From: Ectothiorhodospiraceae bacterium | GTDB lineage: Bacteria > Pseudomonadota > Gammaproteobacteria > Nitrococcales > Aquisalimonadaceae | Assembly (NCBI GenBank): GCA_020831845.1 | Contig: JAFIFV010000051.1 | Span: forward strand, 1 to 64,000 | Direction of reading: 5' to 3' | Length of the DNA stretch: 64,000 nucleotides | In this document: positions 53,820 to 63,683 of the stretch, in pieces | Layout of the letters: every line of letters begins with the position of its first letter | Position numbering within the stretch: position 1 is the first letter of the stretch | Translations under genes and position numbers: made by a program | The notes under the pieces: model-generated | Told to the model about the DNA's origin: nothing | Databases searched by the model: none | Seen by the model: the letters and a program-made list of their open reading frames with translations, nothing else

Positions 53820-55820
53820 TCAGGACTCCAACAGGCGCTGAGCGGTGGAAAGCACGTTCTCCACCGTGAAGCCGAAGTGCTTGAACAGGTCGCCGGCCGG
53901 CGCAGACTCACCGAAACCGTGCATGCCCACCACCGCCCCCTGCAGGCCGACGTACTTCCACCAGTAGTCCACGTGGCCCGCCTCCACGGCCAGGCGGCAG
54001 GTAACCGTGGCTGGCAGTACGGCATTGCGATACGCGGCGTCCTGGGCCTCGAAGAGCTCGATACACGGCAGGGACACCACACGGACGCGGCGCCCGTCGG
54101 CGGTCAGCCGTTCCCAGGCCTGCACTGCCAGTTCCACCTCGGAACCGGTGGCCAGCAGGATGAGCTCCGGCTCGCCGTCGCAGTCACGCAGCACGTAACC
54201 GCCACGGCGGATATCGGCCAGCTGGTCGGCACCCCGCTCCTGGCAAGGCAGGCCCTGCCGGGTCAGCACCAGCGCACTGGGGCCGTCCTTGCGCTCGATC
54301 GCGGAACGCCAGGCGGCCACGGTTTCCACGGTATCGCAAGGCCGCCAGACATGCAGGTTCGGAATCAGCCGCAAGCTCGCCAGATGCTCCACCGGCTGGT
54401 GCGTGGGGCCGTCCTCGCCCAGGCCGATGGAATCGTGCGTGTAGACGAGCACATTGCGCAACTTCATCAGCGCGGCCATGCGCACCGCGTTGCGCGCATA
54501 GTCGGAGAACACCAGGAACGTGCCGCCGTAAGGCAGGAAGCCCCCGTGCAGGGCAAGCCCGTTCTGGATCGCGGTCATGGCGAACTCGCGCACGCCGTAG
54601 TAGATGTAGTTGCCGTCCCCATCAGCCGCACTGACGGGGGTGGAGCCGGACCAGTTGGTGTTGTTGGAGCCGGTCAGATCGGCCGAGCCGCCGATGAACT
54701 CCGGCAGGTAGGGCCCGAACCCTTCCAGCGCGTTTTGCGATGCCTTGCGGGTAGCCACCTTCTCGGCCTGATCCGCCACCTTCCGCAACAGCGCCTCGGC
54801 ATGCTCGTCGAAATGGCCCGGCAGTTCGCCGGACATTCGCCGGTCGAACTCGTCCGCCATTTCCGGATGCGCCTTGCGATAGGCCTGCAGCACCGCGTTC
54901 CATTCCGCCTCTGCGGCGGCGCCGGCTTCCGCAGCGTTCCAGGCGTCATAGATCGGCTGCGGGATCTCGAAGGGCACATGCTCCCAGTGCAGAAACTCGC
55001 GGGTCGCCTGGATCTCGTCCGGGCCCAGCGGCGCGCCGTGGACACCGTGGGTGCCGCAGGCGTTGGGTGCGCCGAAACCGATGACGGTCTTGCAGCAGAC
55101 CAGCGTTGGACGATCGGTCACCGACCGCGCTTCCTTGGTCGCCTTCTTCACCGCTTCCGAGTCGTGCCCGTCGACGTTCTCGATCACGTGCCAGCCGTAG
55201 GCACGGAAACGCCCCGGCGTGTCGTCGGTGAACCAGCCCTCCACCTTGCCGTCGATGGAGATCCCGTTGTCGTCATAGAAAACGATCAGCTTGCCCAGCC
55301 CCAGGGTACCTGCCAGCGAACAGGCCTCGTGGGAAATGCCCTCCATCAGGCAGCCGTCGCCGGCAAAGCAATAGGTGTGGTGATCCACCAGCGTGTGGCC
55401 GGGCCGGTTGAATTGCGCCGCCAGCACCTTCTCCGCCAACGCCATACCGACCGCATTGGCAAGGCCCTGGCCCAGCGGCCCGGTGGTGGTTTCCACTCCT
55501 GGTGTGTAGCCGAACTCGGGGTGTCCGGGGGTCCTGGAATGCAGCTGGCGGAAGTTGCGCAGCTCCTCGATCGGCAACTCGTAGCCGCTGAGATGCAGCA
55601 GGCTGTAGATCAGCATGGAACCATGACCGTTGGAGAGCACGAATCGGTCACGGTTGGCCCAGCCCGGGTTTGCCGGATTGTGACGCAGAAAATCGTTCCA
55701 GAGCACCTCGGCGATGTCCGCCATGCCCATCGGCGCGCCGGGATGGCCTGACTTTGCCTGTTGTACGGCATCCATGCTCAAGGCACGAATGGCATTGGCG
55801 AGTTCTCGACGAGACGGCAT
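53820..55820 (-). CDS. tkt: Transketolase
   Basis: A 666-residue thiamine-diphosphate enzyme of the pentose phosphate pathway. The start [29 protein letters not shown] and the ThDP motif [18 protein letters not shown]...[11 protein letters not shown] are canonical. ATG at 55820 selected, with GGAG upstream. It heads the tkt-epd-pgk set. With rpiA and rpe elsewhere in the window most non-oxidative pentose phosphate enzymes are represented. Confidence 0.96.
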   Translation of the reverse strand: MPSRRELANAIRALSMDAVQQAKSGHPGAPMGMADIAEVLWNDFLRHNPANPGWANRDRFVLSNGHGSMLIYSLLHLSGYELPIEELRNFRQLHSRTPGHPEFGYTPGVETTTGPLGQGLANAVGMALAEKVLAAQFNRPGHTLVDHHTYCFAGDGCLMEGISHEACSLAGTLGLGKLIVFYDDNGISIDGKVEGWFTDDTPGRFRAYGWHVIENVDGHDSEAVKKATKEARSVTDRPTLVCCKTVIGFGAPNACGTHGVHGAPLGPDEIQATREFLHWEHVPFEIPQPIYDAWNAAEAGAAAEAEWNAVLQAYRKAHPEMADEFDRRMSGELPGHFDEHAEALLRKVADQAEKVATRKASQNALEGFGPYLPEFIGGSADLTGSNNTNWSGSTPVSAADGDGNYIYYGVREFAMTAIQNGLALHGGFLPYGGTFLVFSDYARNAVRMAALMKLRNVLVYTHDSIGLGEDGPTHQPVEHLASLRLIPNLHVWRPCDTVETVAAWRSAIERKDGPSALVLTRQGLPCQERGADQLADIRRGGYVLRDCDGEPELILLATGSEVELAVQAWERLTADGRRVRVVSLPCIELFEAQDAAYRNAVLPATVTCRLAVEAGHVDYWWKYVGLQGAVVGMHGFGESAPAGDLFKHFGFTVENVLSTAQRLLES

Positions 55821-56020
55821 TGATGCGGCTCTCCAGGTTGCGGCGGCTTCGGCGCAAGGGTGGAATCCGGGCATTGGAAGCGGCGTATCGGGGCATCGCT
55901 CGTTCGCTTCCCTATACTTGAGCCCGGATCGATAAGGGCCGCAATTTTCTCGAAGTTTTCCCCGGGGAGCAAGCGACTACGGCAACACCGGGTTTTCACC
56001 GCCCGGTATGCTTTTCCCTG

Positions 56021-56049
56021 TCGTCATCGACGGCCATGCGCGGTACACT
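56021..56049 (+). promoter_or_regulatory. Predicted promoter of metK
   Basis: TCGTCA and TACACT hexamers 17 bases apart, 82 bases before the metK start. It lies in the 310-base divergent gap between tkt and metK; the remainder of that gap holds an ACCGGG/CCCGGT inverted repeat at about 55987-56007 and nothing else clear. Confidence 0.4.
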
Positions 56050-56130
56050 TTGCGGTTCCCGCGCGCTGCGGAATCCTTGAATCACCGCGGTGGCGGCACC
56101 CCGGGATCGCGATCAACCAGGAGGATGAGG

Positions 56131-57288
56131 GTGAAGAACTTCCTTTTTACATCGGAATCCGTATCGGAAGGCCATCCGGACAAAATGGCGGACCAGGTAT
56201 CGGATGCCATTCTCGATGCCATCCTCGAACAGGACCCGCGGGCGCGCGTCGCCTGCGAAACCCTGACCAAGACGGGGATGATCGTGCTGGCAGGGGAAAT
56301 CAAGACCTCGGCGAACATCGATTACGAAGACATAACCCGGGCCACCGTCAAGCGCATCGGCTACACCTCGTCCGACATGGGCTTCGACGCCGAGACCTGC
56401 GCCTTCATCAACGCGCTGGGCAAGCAGTCCATGGACATCAACCAGGGGGTGGACCGCGAGTCCCCCGAGGAACAGGGCGCCGGGGATCAGGGCATCATGT
56501 TCGGTTATGCCTGTGATGAAACCGATGTGCTCATGCCGGCCGCCATCACCTACGCTCATCGACTGGTTAAGCGTCATGCCGATGCTCGGCACGGCGGCAC
56601 GCTGGGCTGGCTGCGCCCCGACGCGAAGAGCCAGGTCACGCTGCGCTACGAGAACGGCCGCCCGGTGGCAGTGGATGCGGTGGTGCTGTCCACCCAGCAC
56701 GCTCCGGACATCAGCCAGGAAGAATTGAAGGAAGCGGTGATCGAGGAAATCATCAAGCCGGTGCTGCCGGCAGAGTGGATCACCAGCGGCACGCGCTACC
56801 TGATCAACCCCACCGGCCGCTTCGTGGTGGGGGGGCCGATGGGCGACTGCGGGCTCACCGGCCGCAAGATCATCGTCGACACCTACGGCGGCATGGCGCG
56901 CCACGGCGGCGGCGCCTTCTCCGGAAAGGATCCGTCCAAGGTGGATCGCTCAGCGGCCTATGCCGGGCGCTACGTGGCAAAGAACATCGTCGCCGCGGGT
57001 CTGGCCGAAAAATGCGAAATCCAGGTCTCCTACGCCATCGGCGTGGCCGAACCCACCTCGATCATGGTGGACACCTTCGGCACCGGCAAGGTGGACGAGG
57101 CCCGGATCGTGGAACTGGTGCGCAGGCACTTCGACCTGCGCCCCTACGGCATTCTGAAAATGCTGGACCTGGTGCGGCCGATCTACACCCCGACCGCGGC
57201 CTACGGGCATTTCGGCAGGGAAGAACCCGGCTTCACCTGGGAGCGCACCGACAAGGCCGCAGACCTGCGGGCCGACGCGGGCATCTAG
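56131..57288 (+). CDS. metK: S-adenosylmethionine synthetase
   Basis: A 385-residue enzyme making AdoMet from methionine and ATP. Motifs [30 protein letters not shown] and [19 protein letters not shown] are canonical. The start is a GTG at 56131 because AGGAGG lies six bases upstream; an ATG two codons earlier lies immediately next to the ribosome site. Upstream of the SAH riboswitch and ahcY. Confidence 0.96.
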   Translation: MKNFLFTSESVSEGHPDKMADQVSDAILDAILEQDPRARVACETLTKTGMIVLAGEIKTSANIDYEDITRATVKRIGYTSSDMGFDAETCAFINALGKQSMDINQGVDRESPEEQGAGDQGIMFGYACDETDVLMPAAITYAHRLVKRHADARHGGTLGWLRPDAKSQVTLRYENGRPVAVDAVVLSTQHAPDISQEELKEAVIEEIIKPVLPAEWITSGTRYLINPTGRFVVGGPMGDCGLTGRKIIVDTYGGMARHGGGAFSGKDPSKVDRSAAYAGRYVAKNIVAAGLAEKCEIQVSYAIGVAEPTSIMVDTFGTGKVDEARIVELVRRHFDLRPYGILKMLDLVRPIYTPTAAYGHFGREEPGFTWERTDKAADLRADAGI

Positions 57289-57400
57289 GGCCGGACCGGC
57301 GCAAGCAATGCCGGCTTTCCGATCCGAGTCCGCAAGGACCCGGGGTTGATGAACCAACCGCCGCAGGAAGACTCAAACAGCACATTCGCAGTAACACCCG

Positions 57401-57470
57401 ACACCGAGGAGCGTTGCAACAGGGCTTCCTGCCAGGCTCGGTGAACGGTGCACAATCAACAACGGCGCTC
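57401..57470 (+). promoter_or_regulatory. S-adenosylhomocysteine riboswitch
   Basis: The leader of ahcY carries the SAH riboswitch consensus: ACACCGAGGAGCGTTGCAAC, then GCCAGGCTCGGTG and, after a short linker, AACGGCGCTC, whose end pairs with GAGCG to form the pseudoknot. Binding of S-adenosylhomocysteine turns on the hydrolase that removes it. It ends 22 bases before the ahcY ATG, so control may involve access to the ribosome site. Confidence 0.9.
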
Positions 57471-57492
57471 AGCGAAATCGGAGTCAAGCATC

Positions 57493-58908
57493 ATGAATGC
57501 TGTCGTGGATTCAAAAACCAGCGACTACATCGTGCGCGACATCGGCCTCGCTGACTGGGGCCGCAAGGAAATCGCCATCGCCGAGACGGAAATGCCCGGC
57601 CTGATGGCAATTCGTGAGGAATACCGGGGAGCGCAGCCGCTGAAAGGAGCCCGTATTGCCGGCTCCCTGCACATGACCATCCAGACCGCCGTGCTGATCG
57701 AGGCATTGGTGGACCTGGGCGCCGACGTGCGCTGGGCGTCCTGCAACATCTACTCGACCCAGGATCACGCCGCAGCGGCCATTGCCGCCAGCGGGGTTCC
57801 GGTATTCGCCTACAAGGGCGAGACCCTGGAAGACTACTGGGAATACTGTCACCGCATATTCGACTTCGGTGACGGCCAGACCGCCAACATGATTCTGGAC
57901 GATGGCGGCGATGCCACCTTGCTGCTGATGCTGGGTGCCCAGGCGGAAAATGACCCCAGCGTGCTGGACAAGCCGGGCAGCGACGAGGAAAAGGCGCTCT
58001 TCGCCAGCATCCGCAAACGGCTGGAAACCCGGCACGGCTGGTATGGCAAGGCGCTGGCGGAGATCGGCGGTGTCACCGAGGAGACCACCACCGGCGTGAA
58101 CCGGCTGCTGCGCATGGAGAAGGATGGCAAGCTGCCGTTCCCGGCCATTAACGTCAACGATTCCGTCACCAAGTCCAAGTTCGACAATCTCTACGGCTGC
58201 CGCGAGTCGCTGGTGGACGGTATCAAGCGCGCAACCGACGTGATGATTGCCGGCAAGATTGCCGTCATTTGCGGCTACGGCGACGTGGGCAAGGGCTGCG
58301 CCCAGAGCCTGCGCGGACTGGGTGCCACCGTCTGGGTCACGGAAGTGGACCCCATCTGCGCCCTGCAGGCCAGCATGGAAGGCTTCCGCATCGTCACCAT
58401 GGACGACGTCGCAGACCAGGCTGACATCTTCGTGACCGCCACCGGCAACTATCATGTGATCACGCACGATCACCTGGTGCGCATGAAGCACAATGCCATC
58501 GTCTGCAACATCGGCCATTTCGACAACGAGATCGACGTCGCCAGCCTGAAGCAGTACGAGTGGGACAATATCAAGCCCCAGGTGGACCACATCACACTGC
58601 CGGGCGGAAACAAGCTCATCCTGCTGGCCGAGGGCCGGCTGGTGAACCTGGGCTGCGCCACCGGCCATCCCAGCTTCGTGATGTCCAATTCGTTCACCAA
58701 CCAGGTACTGGCGCAGATCGAGCTGTTCAACCACCGTGACCGCTATGAGAACGGCGTCTACGTGCTGCCCAAGCATCTGGACGAGAAGGTGGCCCGGCTG
58801 CACCTGCAGAAGCTGGGCGCAAAGCTGACCGCGCTGAGTCCCGAGCAGGCGGACTATATCGGGGTTCCGGTGGAAGGCCCCTTCAAGCCGGACACCTACC
58901 GGTACTGA
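57493..58908 (+). CDS. ahcY: Adenosylhomocysteinase
   Basis: A 471-residue NAD-dependent SAH hydrolase. The start [21 protein letters not shown], the substrate region [16 protein letters not shown] and the NAD site [16 protein letters not shown] are typical, as is the C-terminal [12 protein letters not shown] at 57493 has GGAG upstream. Regulated by the riboswitch just before it and followed by metF, an arrangement that couples SAH removal with methionine regeneration. Confidence 0.97.
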   Translation: MNAVVDSKTSDYIVRDIGLADWGRKEIAIAETEMPGLMAIREEYRGAQPLKGARIAGSLHMTIQTAVLIEALVDLGADVRWASCNIYSTQDHAAAAIAASGVPVFAYKGETLEDYWEYCHRIFDFGDGQTANMILDDGGDATLLLMLGAQAENDPSVLDKPGSDEEKALFASIRKRLETRHGWYGKALAEIGGVTEETTTGVNRLLRMEKDGKLPFPAINVNDSVTKSKFDNLYGCRESLVDGIKRATDVMIAGKIAVICGYGDVGKGCAQSLRGLGATVWVTEVDPICALQASMEGFRIVTMDDVADQADIFVTATGNYHVITHDHLVRMKHNAIVCNIGHFDNEIDVASLKQYEWDNIKPQVDHITLPGGNKLILLAEGRLVNLGCATGHPSFVMSNSFTNQVLAQIELFNHRDRYENGVYVLPKHLDEKVARLHLQKLGAKLTALSPEQADYIGVPVEGPFKPDTYRY

Positions 58909-58937
58909 GCCGGCAGTCCGGCGCTTCGTCATTGCGT

Positions 58938-58966
58938 GCCCCCGGCCGGCTGTTGCGACCGGGGGC
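58938..58966 (+). terminator. Hairpin between ahcY and metF
   Basis: An 8-bp inverted repeat GCCCCCGG/CCGGGGGC with a 13-base loop, followed by GTGTTCCC. Without a real T-run it is at best a partial terminator or processing structure. Confidence 0.35.
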
Positions 58967-58988
58967 GTGTTCCCTGTGGTAGAGACAG

Positions 58989-59867
58989 ATGGAATCCCAA
59001 GCAAAGTACCAGCCCGAATACAGTTTCGAGTTCTTCCCGCCGAAGACGCCGGAAGGCGTGGAGAAACTGCGCGCCACCCGTGACCGCCTGGCGCGCCTGA
59101 ATCCGCGCTTCTTCTCGGTGACCTTCGGCGCCGGCGGATCAACGCGCGACCGCACCTTCGAGACCGTGGTGGAGGTGCAGCAGCACTCCGGCATCGATGC
59201 CGCCCCGCACCTGTCCTGCGTGGGCTCCACGCCGGAGAGCATCAGCGAGATACTGCAGCAATACCGGGATCACGGCATCCGCCACATCGTCGCCCTGCGC
59301 GGCGACATGCCCTCGGGCATGAGCGGACCCGGCCATTTCCGCTACGCCAATGAACTGGTGGAGTTCATCCGCAAGGAACACGGCGAGCATTTCCGCATCG
59401 AGGTGGCCTGCTACCCGGAAGTGCACCCGCAGGCCGAGGACGCGGATGTGGACCTGGCGAACTTCAAGCGCAAGGTGGAGGCCGGGGCCGACAGCGCGAT
59501 CACACAGTATTTCTTCAATCCGGCCGCCTATTTCCGTTTCGTGGAACGCTGCGAGCAGTCCGGCATCGAGCTGCCCATCGTTCCGGGCATCATGCCCATC
59601 ACCAACTTCAAGCAGCTGGCGCGCTTCTCCGACGCCTGCGGCGCCGAGATCCCCCGCTGGCTGCGCAAACGCCTGGCGGCCTTCGGCGACGACCGGGAAT
59701 CGCTGCTGGCCTTCGGTGTGGACGTGGTCTCCGAGCTCTGCTTCGACCTGCTCGAAGGCGGCGCACCGGGCCTGCACTTCTACACGCTGAACCAGGCCAA
59801 GGCCACAGAGGCCATCTGGAACAACCTGGGCCTGTCCGCGGCCGAACCCGATCCTGTCGCCAGCTAG
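58989..59867 (+). CDS. metF: 5,10-methylenetetrahydrofolate reductase
   Basis: A 292-residue FAD enzyme supplying 5-methyl-THF for methionine synthesis. Features include YSFEFFPPKTPEGVEKL with the catalytic Glu, VTFGAGGSTRDRT, HLSCVG and the ALRGDMPSG FAD loop. It joins the one-carbon genes (gcv, fthC) to the AdoMet cycle (metK, ahcY) in this window. The final methionine synthase is not here. Confidence 0.96.
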   Translation: MESQAKYQPEYSFEFFPPKTPEGVEKLRATRDRLARLNPRFFSVTFGAGGSTRDRTFETVVEVQQHSGIDAAPHLSCVGSTPESISEILQQYRDHGIRHIVALRGDMPSGMSGPGHFRYANELVEFIRKEHGEHFRIEVACYPEVHPQAEDADVDLANFKRKVEAGADSAITQYFFNPAAYFRFVERCEQSGIELPIVPGIMPITNFKQLARFSDACGAEIPRWLRKRLAAFGDDRESLLAFGVDVVSELCFDLLEGGAPGLHFYTLNQAKATEAIWNNLGLSAAEPDPVAS

Positions 59868-59931
59868 GGCAACAGGATCGCAACCGCACCCCGGACGCCC
59901 GGCACATTCACCGCGACGCCCTCGGTAAACC

Positions 59932-61281
59932 ATGACCAATGATGACCTCAACCAACGCGATCTGAGCGTACTCTGGCACCCCTGCACCCAGATGAAGGAC
60001 CACGAGTGGCTGCCCCTGGTCCCGATCAAACGGGGCCACGGCGTGTGGCTGTACGATTTCGACGGCAACCGCTACATCGACGCCATCAGTTCCTGGTGGG
60101 TGAACCTGTTCGGCCACGCCAACCCGCGCATCAACCAGGCGCTGAAGCAGCAGTTGGACGAACTCGAACACGTGATCCTGGCCGGCTTCAGTCACAAGCC
60201 GGTGGTGGAACTATCGGAGCGCCTGGTGGAGATCACGCCGGAACCGCTCCGCCGCTGCTTCTACGCCGACAATGGCTCCTCGGCGGTGGAGGTGGCACTG
60301 AAGATGAGCTACCACTACTGGAAGAATCAGGGCAAGCCGCACAAACGCCATTTCATCACCCTGTCCCAGAGCTACCACGGCGAAACCCTGGGCACCTTGG
60401 GCGTGGGTGACGTGGCGCTGTACAAGGAGACGTACAGGCCGCTGTTGATGGAGGCCATCACCGTTCCGTCGCCGGACTGCTTCAACCGCGAATCCGGGGA
60501 GAGCTGGGAGGAATACAGCCGACGTCAGTTCCAGCACATGGAGTCGGCGCTGGAACGCCATCATGCGGACACCGCGGCAGTCATTGTGGAGCCATTGGTG
60601 CAGTGTGCCGCCGGGATGCGCATGTATCACCCCGTGTACCTGGAACTGCTGCGCGAGGCCTGCGACCGCTACGGAGTGCACCTGATCGCCGACGAGATCG
60701 CTGTGGGTTTCGGTCGCACCGGCACCATGTTCGCCTGCGAACAGGCACAGATCGCTCCGGACTTCCTCTGCCTGTCCAAGGGCATTACTGCGGGCTATCT
60801 TCCGCTGGCAGCAGTACTGACCTCCGAGGAGGTCTACCAGGCCTTCTACGACGACTACGACACGCTGCGCGCCTTCCTGCACTCCCACAGCTACACCGGG
60901 AACCCACTGGCCTGCCGGGCGGCGCTGGCGACCCTCGACATCTTCAAACAGGATCAGATCATCAGCCGCAACCGGCAGACAGCGGACGCGATGGCGAAGG
61001 CGGTCGAGCATCTCGCCGACCATCCGCATGTGGGCGAGATCCGTCAGACAGGAATGATACTGGCCATGGAAATGGTCAAGGACAAGGCCACGAGGGAGCC
61101 CTACCCTTGGCAGGAGCGCCGCGGCCTGCGCGTCTACCAGCACGCCCTGACCCGCGAGGCGCTGCTGCGACCACTGGGCAACGTGGTCTATTTCATGCCG
61201 CCCTATGTCATCTCGGAGGAACAGGTCAAGCACCTGGCACTGGTGGCAGAGGAAGGAATCAACCTGGCGACGGCAGACTAG
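59932..61281 (+). CDS. bioA: Adenosylmethionine-8-amino-7-oxononanoate aminotransferase
   Basis: A 449-residue PLP aminotransferase of biotin synthesis that uses AdoMet as amino donor. The start LWHPCTQMKDHEWLPL is diagnostic for BioA; the PLP lysine is in DFLCLSKGITAGYLPLAAV, and DEIAVGFGRTG precedes it. Its use of AdoMet may explain placement beside metK-ahcY-metF. Next to rsmE as in Pseudomonas. Confidence 0.96.
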   Translation: MTNDDLNQRDLSVLWHPCTQMKDHEWLPLVPIKRGHGVWLYDFDGNRYIDAISSWWVNLFGHANPRINQALKQQLDELEHVILAGFSHKPVVELSERLVEITPEPLRRCFYADNGSSAVEVALKMSYHYWKNQGKPHKRHFITLSQSYHGETLGTLGVGDVALYKETYRPLLMEAITVPSPDCFNRESGESWEEYSRRQFQHMESALERHHADTAAVIVEPLVQCAAGMRMYHPVYLELLREACDRYGVHLIADEIAVGFGRTGTMFACEQAQIAPDFLCLSKGITAGYLPLAAVLTSEEVYQAFYDDYDTLRAFLHSHSYTGNPLACRAALATLDIFKQDQIISRNRQTADAMAKAVEHLADHPHVGEIRQTGMILAMEMVKDKATREPYPWQERRGLRVYQHALTREALLRPLGNVVYFMPPYVISEEQVKHLALVAEEGINLATAD

Positions 61282-61302
61282 ACATCAACCCCTCGGGCAG
61301 AC

Positions 61303-61327
61303 GCCGAAGGGGAGGTGCCCCTTCGGC
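61303..61327. terminator. Hairpin between bioA and rsmE
   Basis: A perfect 10-bp inverted repeat GCCGAAGGGG/CCCCTTCGGC with a 5-base loop, 22 bases after bioA. T-runs are lacking, but the strength and position between converging genes suggest termination. The rest of the 61282-61461 gap shows nothing clear. Confidence 0.5.
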
Positions 61328-61461
61328 CTGCAGGCCGCAGCGGCGAGGCCATCAGTGGAAAGACACCGCTTTCCGCAACCGTCCGGCCTGCCCACATGGC
61401 CAACCCCGACCCTCGGGCTCCGCCTTCTCGCCAATGGGCCGATTTTCAACGCCCAGTCCGG

Positions 61462-62196
61462 TTACCCCAGATCCCCCCACAGCGCCTGGAGGCCCGCCAG
61501 CGCCGTCACCCCTGCGGTTTCCGTACGCAGGACCCGGGGACCCAGCAGCAGCGGCTGATATCCGCGGTCCCGTGCCCATTCCAGCTCGGCGTCGCTCAGG
61601 CCTCCCTCGGGCCCGACCAGCAGCGCAATGGATACACCCGCGGGGCGGGTGAAGGCATTCAGCGATCGACCGCCTGCCGGGTCCGCCAGTAGCCGCAAGC
61701 CCTGAACGCCCAGTGCACGCTCGCTCTGCTGTAGCGGTACCGCATCGGCCAGCTCCGGCACACGGTTTCGACCGCACTGCTCACAGGCGCTACGAATCAC
61801 GCCGCGCCAGTGCCCCAGTTTTTTCTCCAGCCGATCCCCGTTCAGGTTCACCACGCTGCGTTCGGTGAAAACCGGGACGATGCGGGTCACGCCCAGTTCC
61901 ACCGCCTTCTGGATGGTCCAGTCCATGCGGTCGCCTTTGCTGACGCCCTGCACCAGAGTCACCGACAACGGCGACTCACGCTCCACGTCGACGTGATGGG
62001 AGATCTCCACGTGGACTGCCCTGCGGTCGACGGAGGCCAGCGCGGCCACGGTTTCGCCGCCCCTCCCGTCGAACAGGGTCAGCGGATTGCCGGGGCGCAG
62101 GCGCAAGACACGCAGATGGGCGGCGGCATCATCGTCCAATTGAAACGGGCCGCTGGAGGGTAGCGGCCCGGTGACGAACAGGCGGGGGCATTTCAT
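61462..62196 (-). CDS. rsmE: 16S rRNA (uracil(1498)-N3)-methyltransferase
   Basis: A 244-residue SPOUT-class methyltransferase. The knot region contains LLVGPEGGLSDAELEWARDRGYQPLLLGPRVLRTETA, diagnostic for RsmE, and an N-terminal PUA-like domain precedes it (LRLRPGNPLTLFDGRGGE). It methylates U1498 of 16S rRNA. Converges with bioA; 6 bases after the CheW-like gene stop. Confidence 0.94.
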   Translation of the reverse strand: MKCPRLFVTGPLPSSGPFQLDDDAAAHLRVLRLRPGNPLTLFDGRGGETVAALASVDRRAVHVEISHHVDVERESPLSVTLVQGVSKGDRMDWTIQKAVELGVTRIVPVFTERSVVNLNGDRLEKKLGHWRGVIRSACEQCGRNRVPELADAVPLQQSERALGVQGLRLLADPAGGRSLNAFTRPAGVSIALLVGPEGGLSDAELEWARDRGYQPLLLGPRVLRTETAGVTALAGLQALWGDLG

Positions 62197-62202
62197 CGGG
62201 AA

Positions 62203-62670
62203 TCAGCCAAACATGGCCTTGTGGATCTCGTCTTCCATGAACTCCATGTCCGGGATAAAGGCAGGTTCTCCATGTGCCAGCACCGGCATGCGCACCGCCG
62301 GCGCGTCGTCCATGGGCTCGTTCAGATCCTCGATGGCGTCGGCGTGCACGCTCAGCAGGCGCGGTATGCCCTGGGCCACCACTGAAAAATAAGGAAGCCC
62401 AGGGCGATTCTTCAAGGCTTTCAGCACGATCACCCGCGCGCGCGTGGCCGGTGTTCCGGCATAGCCTCCATTCAGCGCTTCGAAGGACACGCATGGCAGG
62501 CGTTGGCCGCGCCAGTTGAAGCGGCCGAGCAGCCAGCGGGGATATTGACCGGGAACGGTCTCCGGCGGAGAGTAGCTGACCACCTCGGCGACCAGTGTGC
62601 CGGGCATCAGCAGATAACCATCCTGCATGGGTACCAGCAGGCTACGGATAGCGGCTTGTTCGGCGGCCAT
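62203..62670 (-). CDS. chpC: CheW-like protein ChpC
   Basis: A 155-residue CheW-domain protein (RSLLVPMQDGYLLMPGTLVAEVV...PRWLLGRFNWRGQRLPCVSFEAL). CheW folds couple receptors to CheA kinases. Its place after a CheB-like gene and the end of a CheA hybrid matches the chpA-chpB-chpC tail of the Pil-Chp system controlling type IV pili. The ATG at 62670 is preferred over a non-conserved upstream reading. Confidence 0.85.
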   Translation of the reverse strand: MAAEQAAIRSLLVPMQDGYLLMPGTLVAEVVSYSPPETVPGQYPRWLLGRFNWRGQRLPCVSFEALNGGYAGTPATRARVIVLKALKNRPGLPYFSVVAQGIPRLLSVHADAIEDLNEPMDDAPAVRMPVLAHGEPAFIPDMEFMEDEIHKAMFG

Positions 62671-62684
62671 GGACGCGTTACTCC

Positions 62685-63683
62685 TCAGGAAGTGGCCCGC
62701 GATTCCTCGCGAGCCTTGAGATACTGTACCAGCGCACCGGACAACTCTTCCGGCGTGCCACGCCGGCGTACCGCTCCGGTCGCTGCCGCGCAATCGGGCA
62801 TGCTGCTGATGCTGCAACTATCACTGTCCTGTGCCCAGACCTCACCGCCGGCGGCCGCGATGGCCTGCGCACCCAGCGCACCGTCATCGCCCATGCCACT
62901 GAAAACAATGGCGCCGGCTCGGGGACCGAAACACCGGGCCACCTCCTGCATGATGCCGTCGATCCAGGGCCGGTAGACACGGGGGGCATGGTCATCCTGC
63001 ACCCGGATCCGGCTGCCGTCGACGATCTGGATGGCACCCTGTACCGGCGTTACGAACACCGTGCCGGATTCCAGCTCGGCCCCGTCACGGGCAGGAACCA
63101 CCCTAAAGGGCGTCGAACGGTTCAACTGGGCGGCCAGCAAGTCGACGAAACCGTCGCCGATATGCTGGGCCAGGAAGAAAATGGCGTCGGGCACCTCCGG
63201 CATGGCATCCAGGAAGCGCTTGGTTGCCTCCGGGCCACCAAAGGAGGCGCCCAGCACCCAGACCATGGGGCCTTCTGCTGGCAATGCCGGCTGGACCGCT
63301 GCAGGTCGGGGCGCAGCCGGAAGCTCGTCGGCGGCGACAGCCATGCCCTTGAGTTTATCCGCCAGCTTACGCATCCAGGACTCGGACTTGCCGGCCAGCG
63401 CTTCCTCGTGGAACAGCACCGGCAGGCTGGTTTGATCCATCAGTGCGTCAAGTTGGTCGAGAACCGCGTCCGAGGCATCGCACAATTCCACAAGCAGTAC
63501 CTGGGCACCGGCGGGCCACTGTCCCTTCAGGGCCTTTTCCAGCGCGACCGGCTCGACCCGAAAACCAAGGTTGGCCAGGCCCTCGCGCAGCATGTCACCC
63601 TGCCCACCCTGGCCGGCTGCCAGCAGAGCAACCAGGGGCGATGCCGTCCGGGCTTGCGAGGCGGAGCTATTGGCGACGTCCAT
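62685..63683 (-). CDS. chpB: CheB-like methylesterase ChpB
   Basis: A 332-residue protein with an atypical N-terminal region (about 1-135, receiver-like but lacking the clear phospho-acceptor pattern) and a C-terminal CheB methylesterase domain. The catalytic Ser is in GASFGGPEATKRFL, the His in LAQHIGDGF and the Asp in SGMGDDGALG. It would remove methyl groups from a PilJ-type chemoreceptor. Overlaps chpA by 17 bases. Confidence 0.88.
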   Translation of the reverse strand: MDVANSSASQARTASPLVALLAAGQGGQGDMLREGLANLGFRVEPVALEKALKGQWPAGAQVLLVELCDASDAVLDQLDALMDQTSLPVLFHEEALAGKSESWMRKLADKLKGMAVAADELPAAPRPAAVQPALPAEGPMVWVLGASFGGPEATKRFLDAMPEVPDAIFFLAQHIGDGFVDLLAAQLNRSTPFRVVPARDGAELESGTVFVTPVQGAIQIVDGSRIRVQDDHAPRVYRPWIDGIMQEVARCFGPRAGAIVFSGMGDDGALGAQAIAAAGGEVWAQDSDSCSISSMPDCAAATGAVRRRGTPEELSGALVQYLKAREESRATS

